DNA of 6,172 nucleotides, taken from positions 1-6,172 of the forward strand of contig JAJXYP010000073.1 of assembly GCA_021780545.1 (NCBI GenBank), read 5' to 3'. Both the position numbers and the translations under genes were made by a program. The DNA is from a bacterium. GTDB taxonomy: Bacteria; Patescibacteriota; Minisyncoccia; UBA6257; 2-01-FULL-56-20. The stretch's first letter is position 1. Each line of letters opens with the position of its first letter. Of this stretch, positions 1-6,053 are shown piece by piece. A model generated the notes under the pieces. That model did not search any database. It was not told the DNA's origin and saw nothing but the letters and a program-made list of their open reading frames with translations.

Positions 1-2052
1 ATTCAGGGGCTTTGGAACGGCGCTTCGGTTGACATCGTCCGCGACGATTTTAACGTGTTTAATGCGAATGGTGCGACGGTTGCGGCTTCGGTTGCGCTCA
101 AGGAATCGTACCTCCTGCCCGTGAAAACGTACGCCGAGATCGGCGTTGACTCCTTCGAATCGATCATCGGTTCCTTCGCGAAGATTAATGAAATCGGCGA
201 AGGGGCGGCGATGCAGCTTGTCATGCAGCCGGCATCGTCCGGCGTCCGCAAGGAAATTCAGCATGCCATCGAACGTCTGAAAAAGGGCGAGTCGCTCAAA
301 AAAGCGCTCGGCGGCGCACTTGTTTCGGTGGAAAACGTCACGGAAGTGTTCGCTCCCAAATCGAAAGAAAAGAGAGAGGAGGAAAAACGGGACCGCGTGA
401 TCGACGATGAAGCGGTGAAGGCGCTCACGGCGAAGCTTACGAAGCCGCTCTTTGAGGTCAACGTACGCTTGATCGCTTCGGCAGGATCGCAGTTTCAGGC
501 CGACGATATTCTGGCGGGCCTCGGCGCCGGATTTAGCCAGTTCGGCGCGCCGATGCGGAACGAATTTCGCGTGGTAAAACCCCGCAATCCGAAAAAGCTG
601 ATTCGCCAATTTATCTACCGGAATTTCGATAGCGGCCGAAAAATGATTCTGTCGGCCGAGGAGATTGCGAGTTTTTACCACCTGCCAATTTCGACGACGG
701 AAACGCCGCGGGTCAAATGGCTTAAATCAAAGGAAGCTCCGCCGCCGGAAAATCTTCCGAAAGACGGCCTGCTCGTCGGTGACAGCATATTTCAGGGCCA
801 GGCGCGCCACGCGTATCTGCTTGGCGATGATCGCCGCCGCCACCTCTATGTTATCGGTCAGACCGGCACCGGAAAATCGGTGCTGATCGGTGATCTGGTG
901 ATGCAGGACATCCGGTCGGGAAGGGGTCTTGCGATCATCGATCCGCACGGCGACCTCGTCGATAACGCGCTCGGACTCATCCCGCCGGAACGTCTCGATG
1001 ACGTCATTCATTTCAATCCCGGCGATCTCGCCCGCCCGCTCGGCCTCAATATGCTCGATTTCAATCCGGAGCGCCCCGAGGAAAAAACGTTCATCGTGAA
1101 CGAAATGCAGAATATTTTCAACAAGCTGTTTTCGCAGGAAACGATGGGGCCGATGTTCGAACAGTATATGCGGAATGCGCTTTTGCTTCTTATGGAAGAT
1201 ATGGCGAACGAGCCGGCGACGCTCATCGAGGTGCCGCGCGTTTTCACCGATGCGGCGTGGCGGGCGCGGAAGCTGGAGCGCATCCATAACGCGGTCGTCG
1301 TCGATTTCTGGGAAAAAGAGGCCGTGAAGGCGGGCGGCGAGGCGTCGCTCGCGAATATGACTCCCTATATCACTTCGAAATTCAACAATTTTATTTCGAA
1401 CGACTACGTGCGACCCATCATTGGCCAGCCGAAGTCAGCTTTCAATTTCAGGGAAGCGATGGATTCGGGTAAGATTCTCCTCATCAATCTGTCCAAGGGC
1501 CGGATCGGCGATCTGAACGCGTCGCTCCTCGGCTTGATTTTCACCGGAAAGATTCTGATGGCGGCGCTCTCCCGCGTTGATGCGGAGGAATCGACGCGCC
1601 GGGATTTCTATCTCTACATCGACGAATTTCAAAACTTTGCGACCGATTCGATTTCTACCATTTTGTCGGAGGCGCGCAAGTATCATCTGAACCTTACCGT
1701 CGCGCATCAGTTCATCGCCCAGTTGACGGATAAAATCCGCGATTCGGTGTTCGGCAACGTCGGATCGATGCTGGCGTTCCGCGTCGGCGTACAGGATGCC
1801 GAATTCCTCGAAAAACAGTTTACCCCGCAGTTCGACAAGAATGACCTCGTGAACATCGACAATTTCAATGCTTATGCGAAGCTTCTCATCAACGGTATGA
1901 CGGCGCGGTCGTTCAATCTTCGGACCCTCGGGACGTCACGGACCGGCGGTGATCGTGACCGCGCAGCGAAAATGAAGGAATACTCGCGTCTCAAATACGG
2001 CCAGGATCGTCAGATCGTGGAAGACGAAATTGTCCGCCGACTGCGCTCGTAG
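1..2052 (+). CDS. VirD4/TraG-like type IV secretion P-loop ATPase, 5'-truncated by window edge
   Basis: The frame is open from base 1, so the true start lies upstream; the GTG at 55 is only the first start-like codon inside the window. There are 683 visible residues, numbered here from base 1. Residues 1-285 are a non-ATPase N-terminal part with a highly charged Lys/Glu/Arg stretch at about 120-132. Walker A is GQTGTGKS (286-293), followed by IIDPHGDL (312-319). Walker B is FYLYIDE (536-542), and VAHQF (567-571) resembles the sensor strand of HerA/VirD4/TrwB ATPases. The family consists of hexameric motors that move DNA or protein substrates, often at the inner membrane; any membrane anchor would lie upstream of the window. 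Related proteins are common in Patescibacteria genomes. No relaxase, VirB or pilus gene is seen here, so a conjugation role is unproven; DNA processing or natural transformation are alternatives. Family call confident, biological role not. Confidence 0.88.
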   Translation: MQGLWNGASVDIVRDDFNVFNANGATVAASVALKESYLLPVKTYAEIGVDSFESIIGSFAKINEIGEGAAMQLVMQPASSGVRKEIQHAIERLKKGESLKKALGGALVSVENVTEVFAPKSKEKREEEKRDRVIDDEAVKALTAKLTKPLFEVNVRLIASAGSQFQADDILAGLGAGFSQFGAPMRNEFRVVKPRNPKKLIRQFIYRNFDSGRKMILSAEEIASFYHLPISTTETPRVKWLKSKEAPPPENLPKDGLLVGDSIFQGQARHAYLLGDDRRRHLYVIGQTGTGKSVLIGDLVMQDIRSGRGLAIIDPHGDLVDNALGLIPPERLDDVIHFNPGDLARPLGLNMLDFNPERPEEKTFIVNEMQNIFNKLFSQETMGPMFEQYMRNALLLLMEDMANEPATLIEVPRVFTDAAWRARKLERIHNAVVVDFWEKEAVKAGGEASLANMTPYITSKFNNFISNDYVRPIIGQPKSAFNFREAMDSGKILLINLSKGRIGDLNASLLGLIFTGKILMAALSRVDAEESTRRDFYLYIDEFQNFATDSISTILSEARKYHLNLTVAHQFIAQLTDKIRDSVFGNVGSMLAFRVGVQDAEFLEKQFTPQFDKNDLVNIDNFNAYAKLLINGMTARSFNLRTLGTSRTGGDRDRAAKMKEYSRLKYGQDRQIVEDEIVRRLRS

Positions 2053-2100
2053 CGCGGTGTTTTCCCGCGGCGGCGGTTTCCTGTCCGCGCGGCAGCTCGT

Positions 2101-2136
2101 TTGCGCCATCGCCCCGCGTCGCGGTACACTGAATCA
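2101..2136 (+). promoter_or_regulatory. Candidate promoter of rseP, leaderless geometry
   Basis: TACACT (2125-2130) matches TATAAT at four of six positions. A weak TTGCGC (2101-2106) lies 18 bp upstream as a possible -35. Six bases separate the -10 from the ATG at 2137, so the usual start point of transcription would fall on or next to the A of the ATG. No Shine-Dalgarno sequence is present. The preceding gene ends 84 bp before the ATG, the longest gap in the window, which also favours a new promoter. Inferred by eye only. Confidence 0.5.
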
Positions 2137-3192
2137 ATGCTGATTTTCATCATCGTCGTTGCGGGTCTGTCGCTCCTCGTTCTTGGCCATGAAGCCGGAC
2201 ATTTTTTTGCGGCGAAAGCATTTGGTTTAAAGGTGGACGAATTTGGATTTGGATTCCCGCCGCGGATATTCGCCATCCGGCCGAAAAATAGTGAAACCGA
2301 GTACAGTTTTAACTGGCTGCCGTTCGGTGGATTCGTTCGGATTGGCGGGGAGCGAAGCGGGATGGCGGAATCGGAGGCGCCGGCGGCGCCGTCCGCTCCC
2401 GCGGACGAAAGCCGCCTCTTTTACAGTCAGCCGGCATGGAAGAAAAGTATTATTATGCTCGCCGGCGTTTTCGTCAATTTTCTGCTCGGATGGTTTTTAA
2501 TATCCATTGCTCTTATGACGGGAACGCCGCAAACGGTCGTTGTCACGCAGGTTGCCTCCGGCTCGCCGGCGCAGGCCGCCGGTTTTCAGGCGGGAGACGT
2601 GTTGAAGGGCTATACGAGCGCGCAAAGTTTCATCGATTACGTGAATGCCCACCGGGGCGCGACGACGACCGTGGCGGTGCTTCGAAGCGACCGTGAGATC
2701 GACATCGCGGTAACGCCGCGCGTTTCGCCTCCGCCCGGCCAAGGCGCGATCGGAATCGCGCTCGACGGCGGCGGTGCGCCGCCGGAGGCGCCGCTCCCGG
2801 CGGTGCGCGACGGATTTATGAGTTCGGTGCTCCTGATGGGCGTCATTGTTTCGTCTTTTTGGCAGCTCATCGTGCAGCTTTTCGGCCATGCGTCGCTTAT
2901 GCCGGGCGTCGTCGGCCCGGTTGGCATCGTGAGCACCGCCGAGGAAGTCGGCCGCATCGGCTTTACGTACCTGGTGCAGTTCCTCGGCATCATCTCGATC
3001 AATCTGACGGTCGTCAATCTGATTCCGTTTCCGGCGCTCGACGGCGGACGGTTTGTTATGGCGCTTCTTGAAAAAATAAAGGGTTCGGCGGTTCCCGAAC
3101 GGTTCGAAACATGGATCAACGGGATTGGTTTCGCGTTTCTCATCGTGCTCATGATTCTCCTTACGATCCGGGATATCGGCGGCTTGATTTAA
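2137..3192 (+). CDS. rseP: RseP-like site-2 intramembrane zinc metalloprotease (M50 family)
   Basis: A 351-residue membrane protein. The zinc-binding, catalytic HEAGH is at residues 18-22 in the first membrane helix. The third zinc ligand is D302 in the NLIPFPALDGG motif (294-304). Other family marks are GFGFPPRIF (37-45), the membrane-associated WLPFGGFVRIGGE segment (60-72), a second hydrophobic segment at about 104-127, one PDZ domain at about 133-196, GVVGPVGIVS (257-266) and a last helix at about 330-344. The family cleaves membrane-embedded substrates such as anti-sigma factors or signal-peptide remnants; the substrate here is unknown. Only one PDZ domain is present, against two in E. 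coli RseP. An Ala/Pro-rich stretch at 81-89 lies between the membrane-associated segment and the second helix. The ATG at 2137 is chosen over TTG at 2101 because it places the HExxH near the N-terminus as in relatives and follows a -10-like element. No SD is present. Confidence 0.93.
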   Translation: MLIFIIVVAGLSLLVLGHEAGHFFAAKAFGLKVDEFGFGFPPRIFAIRPKNSETEYSFNWLPFGGFVRIGGERSGMAESEAPAAPSAPADESRLFYSQPAWKKSIIMLAGVFVNFLLGWFLISIALMTGTPQTVVVTQVASGSPAQAAGFQAGDVLKGYTSAQSFIDYVNAHRGATTTVAVLRSDREIDIAVTPRVSPPPGQGAIGIALDGGGAPPEAPLPAVRDGFMSSVLLMGVIVSSFWQLIVQLFGHASLMPGVVGPVGIVSTAEEVGRIGFTYLVQFLGIISINLTVVNLIPFPALDGGRFVMALLEKIKGSAVPERFETWINGIGFAFLIVLMILLTIRDIGGLI

Positions 3193-3208
3193 GCGCTCTT
3201 CGTTTTTT

Positions 3209-3610
3209 ATGAATTCAGATGAAGAAATGATGAAGCAGGAGCGCCAGCGCGTCATGCGCGATGGCGGAACCGAGGCACCTTTCAGCGGCGATTATTGGAA
3301 CGAGCACGCGAAGGGCAGGTACCGTTGCGCGGGGTGCGGCGCAGAGCTTTTTTCTTCCGATACGAAATTCAATTCCGGCACCGGCTGGCCGAGTTTCACT
3401 CAGCCGGCAAATAGGGAGAATGTTGAATTGCGTCCGGATGAAAGCCACGGCATGCACCGCACCGAAGTCGCGTGTCGCCGCTGCGGCGCCCATCTGGGCC
3501 ATGTGTTTGATGATGGCCCGGCCGACCAGGGCGGCAAGCGCTACTGCATCAATTCGGTCTGTTTGGAGCTTGAACGGGATGGTTCCGGCGATGATTCCGG
3601 CGGTGCTTAG
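3209..3610 (+). CDS. msrB: Peptide-methionine (R)-S-oxide reductase
   Basis: A 133-residue protein that reduces the R-epimer of methionine sulfoxide in proteins, a cytoplasmic repair activity. Two CxxC pairs (C40/C43 and C89/C92) form the structural zinc site. The fold signatures are GTEAPFSGDYW (20-30), FNSGTGWPSF (54-63), HLGHVFDDGP (95-104) and RYCINS (111-116), whose C113 is the expected catalytic cysteine. In many relatives the resolving cysteine precedes GWPSF; here that residue is T58. A second cysteine, C118, lies five residues after C113. The protein is a stand-alone MsrB with no fused MsrA, and the tail (about 123-133) is Gly/Asp-rich and probably disordered. It begins 16 bp after rseP with no SD and no clear -10, so co-transcription with rseP is likely. 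ATGs at 3227 and 3230 are alternative starts that would leave the conserved domain intact. Confidence 0.96.
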   Translation: MNSDEEMMKQERQRVMRDGGTEAPFSGDYWNEHAKGRYRCAGCGAELFSSDTKFNSGTGWPSFTQPANRENVELRPDESHGMHRTEVACRRCGAHLGHVFDDGPADQGGKRYCINSVCLELERDGSGDDSGGA

Positions 3611-3642
3611 GAATTTCGAGAGCGATCATATATACTATATAT
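3607..3642 (+). promoter_or_regulatory. Candidate promoter of the DUF763 gene, leaderless geometry
   Basis: TATACT (3631-3636) matches the -10 consensus at five of six positions and sits in a short AT island within GC-rich DNA. It ends 6 nt before the ATG at 3643, the same spacing as upstream of rseP. The best -35 at suitable distance is a poor TTAGGA (3607-3612), 18 bp upstream and overlapping the msrB stop. No SD is present. Expected transcription start is at or beside the start codon. Confidence 0.55.
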
Positions 3643-3648
3643 ATGATC
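3624..3648 (+). repeat. Perfect 11-bp inverted repeat over the -10 and start codon of the DUF763 gene
   Basis: Left arm GATCATATATA (3624-3634) is the exact reverse complement of right arm TATATATGATC (3638-3648), with a 3-bp centre CTA. The arms cover the -10 candidate, and the right arm contains the ATG at 3643. As DNA this has the form of an operator for a dimeric regulator. As RNA, in read-through transcripts from msrB, it could fold over the start codon. A transcript starting at 3643 would lack the left arm, so the DNA explanation fits the promoter geometry better. Confidence 0.6.
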
Positions 3649-4815
3649 AGTCGCGGCGTTGCTTCCTTCGGACTTGATACCGGCCAATGCCCGCCGTGGC
3701 TTTTCCGACGCATGGTGGCGCTTGGTCGGCAAATAGTCCGCGTTCTCATCGAGGAATACGGTTCGGATGAGTTTATCAGGCGCATTGCGGATCCGGTCTG
3801 GTTTCAGTCGCTTGGTACGGTGCTTGCGTTCGATTGGAATGCAAGCGGATTGACGACGATTCTGACGGCGGCGCTGAAGGAGGCCATTCGCGGCGAGGAG
3901 CGCGATCTCGGCATTTTTATCTGCGGAGGCAAGGGAAAGACCTCCCGCCGGACGCCGGATGAAATCCGCGCCTGGGGCGACGTCCTGTCATTGCCGTCAG
4001 CCAGCGCCGAACGGCTGGTGTACAACTCGAAAATGAGCGCAAAAGTGGACAGCGCGCTGGTGCAGGACGGATTCCAGCTATATCACCATGCATTCTTCTT
4101 TTCCCGGAACGGCGCTTGGGCGGTCGTGCAGCAGGGGATGAACCAGGAAGCGCGCGCGGCGCGTCGCTATCATTGGTTTTCGGAAAACGCCGCCGATCTG
4201 GTGGCCGAACCGCACGCCGCGATTACGTCGCCTATCGTGCTTGACCGGGTGCTCGATCTCACGGCGCGGAAGAGCGCCGCGACGCGCGATCTTTCGACTG
4301 ATTTGGTTCGCGCCGGTTACGCGTCACTCATGAAGGATATCGAAATCATCCGCAGACATTCTTCGCGGCTTTCGCGGATGATATCCCTGCGGCAGCGGGG
4401 ACTTTTCGATGACGGACCGGTAACCACGATCCTCGAGCTCAAGAACCGCGAGTTCCGGTATCATCCGGTGATTCGCGAGGATTTTGGGCGCAGCCGCTAT
4501 TTGGAAAAGATTCTCGCCAAGGCGGCCGACCGCAAACCGGACTCGTACGAAGAACTGGTGTCACTCGAGGGCGTTGGCCCGAAGACCGTACGGGCGCTCG
4601 CGCTCGTAGGCGAAGTAATCTATGGCGCCGGTCCGTCTTACGAGGATCCGGCCCGCTATAGCTTCGCGCACGGCGGCAAGGATGCGACGCCCTATCCCGT
4701 CGACCGCGAAACCTACGATAAAACGATCGACATTCTCGGCCGCGCTGTCCGGCGCGCCGCGTTGCCGCCGGACGAAAAGCGCCGGGCGCTCGGACGGCTT
4801 CTGGGGTCCGGCTGA
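3643..4815 (+). CDS. DUF763 family protein with C-terminal helix-hairpin-helix
   Basis: A 390-residue soluble protein recognised as DUF763, a family in archaea and scattered bacteria whose function I do not know to be established. Conserved blocks are RGVASFGLDTG (4-14), DPVWFQSLG (50-58), FDWNASGLTT (63-72), ICGGKGKTSRRTPDEI (93-108), KMSAKVDSALVQDG (130-143), QLYHHAFFF (145-153), WAVVQQGMN (159-167) and RRYHWFS (174-180). Near the C-terminus SLEGVGPKTVRAL (307-319) is a helix-hairpin-helix of the type that contacts DNA backbone, and SFAHGGKDATPYPVDR (340-355) is a further family signature. The many conserved His, Asp, Lys and Arg residues suggest an enzyme acting on nucleic acid, but that is inference. 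Conservation from residue 4 supports the ATG at 3643, which places the start inside the inverted repeat. It starts 32 bp after msrB, without an SD. Confidence 0.85.
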   Translation: MISRGVASFGLDTGQCPPWLFRRMVALGRQIVRVLIEEYGSDEFIRRIADPVWFQSLGTVLAFDWNASGLTTILTAALKEAIRGEERDLGIFICGGKGKTSRRTPDEIRAWGDVLSLPSASAERLVYNSKMSAKVDSALVQDGFQLYHHAFFFSRNGAWAVVQQGMNQEARAARRYHWFSENAADLVAEPHAAITSPIVLDRVLDLTARKSAATRDLSTDLVRAGYASLMKDIEIIRRHSSRLSRMISLRQRGLFDDGPVTTILELKNREFRYHPVIREDFGRSRYLEKILAKAADRKPDSYEELVSLEGVGPKTVRALALVGEVIYGAGPSYEDPARYSFAHGGKDATPYPVDRETYDKTIDILGRAVRRAALPPDEKRRALGRLLGSG

Positions 4816-4822
4816 TATTTTT
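4781..4822 (+). terminator. Possible intrinsic terminator at the 3' end of the DUF763 gene
   Basis: GCCGGGC (4781-4787) pairs with GTCCGGC (4806-4812) over 7 bp with one G-U pair and an 18-nt loop. The stop codon TGA follows, then TATTTTT (4816-4822). An alternative stem uses CGGAC (4791-4795) with GTCCG (4806-4810). The T-tract lies a few bases beyond the stem and the loop is long, so this is a weak call. It fits the new promoter-like element about 25 bp downstream. Confidence 0.33.
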
Positions 4823-4845
4823 CATCGGGGTTCGCGGAAAGAATA

Positions 4846-4869
4846 TGGTAGAATAAAAGAGCATCACAC
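4846..4869 (+). promoter_or_regulatory. Candidate extended -10 promoter of the small membrane protein gene
   Basis: TGG directly before TAGAAT (4849-4854) makes an extended -10 (TGn plus a hexamer matching five of six consensus bases). No -35 is recognisable at normal spacing, which extended -10 promoters tolerate. Transcription would begin near 4861, leaving a leader of roughly nine bases before the ATG at 4870, with no SD in it. Confidence 0.45.
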
Positions 4870-5148
4870 ATGAGCACGCTCATTCACGCCGACATTTTTT
4901 TCGCGGTCACGACCGTTGCCGTCATCGTTGTTACGCTGCTGATCGCGGTGCTTCTTATCTATCTCATCATGGTATTGAATCGCATCAAGGATATTGCCGA
5001 GCAGTTTCGGGAAGAAGCGGTGCTGATTCGGGAAGATATTCACGATCTCCGTGACGGCGTCCGGCACGAAGGATTCAAGCTGAAGCACTTGGTCTCGTTC
5101 GGCGAACGGCTGTTTTTTAAAAAGAAAAGCCGGCGCAAGGGCAAGTAA
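4870..5148 (+). CDS. Small single-pass membrane protein of unknown function
   Basis: A 92-residue protein. A strongly hydrophobic segment (about 10-36, rich in Val, Ile and Leu) is followed by a charged amphipathic helix (about 37-66, with alternating Arg/Lys and Glu/Asp that could form a short coiled coil). The tail KKKSRRKGK (84-92) is very basic. By the positive-inside rule the C-terminal part should be cytoplasmic, where the basic tail could touch nucleic acid or lipid headgroups; this is inference. Short proteins of this shape are frequent in Patescibacteria, but I do not recognise a named family. There is no signal-peptidase site. The coding call rests on an ordered membrane-plus-helix design, an upstream extended -10 and lack of competing genes on either strand. 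It converges with fmt, leaving 41 bp between the two stops. Confidence 0.75.
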   Translation: MSTLIHADIFFAVTTVAVIVVTLLIAVLLIYLIMVLNRIKDIAEQFREEAVLIREDIHDLRDGVRHEGFKLKHLVSFGERLFFKKKSRRKGK

Positions 5149-5150
5149 AA

Positions 5151-5194
5151 CGTATCGCTCAAATGGGCGCCGGAAAGCAGGCGCTTACGCTACG
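5151..5194. terminator. Imperfect hairpin between convergent genes, possible bidirectional terminator
   Basis: The inner stem pairs GGGCGCC (5165-5171) with GGCGCTT (5180-5186), five Watson-Crick pairs plus two G-U, around an 8-nt loop. The outer pairing is CGTA (5151-5154) with TACG (5191-5194), plus CG (5156-5157) with CG (5188-5189). It overlaps the fmt stop codon. On the minus strand the hairpin is followed by TTTT (complement of 5147-5150), a short U-tract that could serve fmt. On the plus strand there is no U-tract. Position between converging stops is the main support. Confidence 0.3.
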
Positions 5195-6053
5195 GCGTTC
5201 GCGGCTTCCCGCCGGCTTTCTGGATGCTCGTAAGTCGCAGGCGGCCATTTTCAATAACGGCCGCCAAAAGCCTGGTGCGGACGCCGCTTTTGACGGTCCA
5301 TGCGCCGGGATCAGGATTGAGCGCGTTGATTTTTCTGAGGATTGCGAGCGCGCGGGTTTCATCGCCGGCGAGTGCCGCCATAAGGTCGTTTTCCGGAACA
5401 AAGCCGTCTTCGGTTGAAAATTTTTTCGTGTACGTTGCAAGGGCTTCATTCTGTTCCTCTGCCGATGCGCGTCCGGCGGCAAATTCCGGCAGAGCGGCGA
5501 CGAGGAGCCGCGCGCCGAGTTCCGCCAGCCGTTCTTCGAGCTCCGGGTAGGGAAGAAGGTATGCGGGCGTTTCCGTTGCGGAGAGCGGTTCCTGCGCGAG
5601 AACGGGGCCATGATCCGTTTTTTCATCCATGACGTAAATGGTCGCGCCGGTTTTGGTTTCACCGGCAAGAATTGCGGACTGAATCGGCGAGGCGCCGCGG
5701 AATTTCGGCAGAAGCGATGGATGGACGCCGACGGATCCCCGCGGCGGCAGGGAAAGGATGCTTTTGGGGAGAATTTTTGCGTATGCCGCGACGACGAAAC
5801 ATTCGGGTTGCTGGCCTGCGATCGCATCCGTCGCCGCGGCATCCAGTTTCTCCGGCTGAATGACCGGAATGCCGTGGCGTTCGGCGAGTGTTTTCACGAG
5901 CGGCGGCGTTACCACCTGTTTACGTCCGACGGGGCGATCGGGGTTGCAGACGACTGCGACCGGCCCGAGTCCGGCACGGATCAGTTCGCCGAGCACGATG
6001 GCCGCGAAGCGCGGACTGCCAAAGAAGACGTACCGCGGCGGCCGGTCACTCAT
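5190..6053 (-). CDS. fmt: Methionyl-tRNA formyltransferase
   Basis: A 287-residue cytoplasmic enzyme that formylates Met-tRNA(fMet) using 10-formyltetrahydrofolate. The N-terminal Rossmann part starts with [10 protein letters not shown] (8-17). The loop [13 protein letters not shown] (39-51) corresponds to the tRNA-acceptor-recognising loop of E. coli Fmt. The active-site region has H111, SLLP (113-116), FRGASPIQ (118-125) and D147 in MDEKTDHGP (142-150). The spacing to H111 and D147 matches the Asn-x-His...Asp triad of the family, but the asparagine position is G109 (codon GGC). The tRNA-binding C-terminal domain runs from about 200. The protein is shorter than E. coli Fmt (315) and ends at GGKPRTP without the usual last segment after the GKKP motif. 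The ATG overlaps the def stop by 8 bp (ATGAGTGA), indicating translational coupling; there is no SD. Fmt is confident; whether activity is altered is unknown. Confidence 0.95.
   Translation of the reverse strand: MSDRPPRYVFFGSPRFAAIVLGELIRAGLGPVAVVCNPDRPVGRKQVVTPPLVKTLAERHGIPVIQPEKLDAAATDAIAGQQPECFVVAAYAKILPKSILSLPPRGSVGVHPSLLPKFRGASPIQSAILAGETKTGATIYVMDEKTDHGPVLAQEPLSATETPAYLLPYPELEERLAELGARLLVAALPEFAAGRASAEEQNEALATYTKKFSTEDGFVPENDLMAALAGDETRALAILRKINALNPDPGAWTVKSGVRTRLLAAVIENGRLRLTSIQKAGGKPRTP

Noticed and set aside
55..57. GTG as the true start of the ATPase gene
   Set aside because: The frame is open back to base 1 with no SD or promoter before the GTG, and the family usually has a longer N-terminal part.
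727..1287. Long minus-strand open frame opposite the ATPase gene
   Set aside because: It is rich in Arg/His with no domain signature and lies fully opposite a gene whose Walker motifs are unambiguous; it is a by-product of GC-rich codon use.
2052..2090. GCGCGG/CCGCGC hairpin after the ATPase stop as a terminator
   Set aside because: The loop is 27 nt and no T-tract follows; complementary GC hexamers are expected by chance in this composition.
2101..2136. TTG start at 2101 adding 12 residues to RseP
   Set aside because: The added residues are polar and Arg-rich before a family-typical N-terminal helix, and they would be translated from the promoter region itself.
3178..3208. Hairpin plus T6 run between rseP and msrB as an rseP terminator
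   Set aside because: The stem is only about seven pairs with a bulge and a wobble, five bases separate it from the T-run, and msrB starts immediately after with no clear promoter of its own.
2497..3255. 252-codon minus-strand open frame opposite rseP and the start of msrB
   Set aside because: Composition is dominated by Arg, Asp and His with low-complexity runs, and it opposes the PDZ and zinc-ligand regions of rseP.
5159..5842. 227-codon minus-strand frame overlapping fmt in another frame
   Set aside because: Arg/Ser/Pro-rich with no recognisable motif; the fmt frame carries the SLLP and other formyltransferase motifs.
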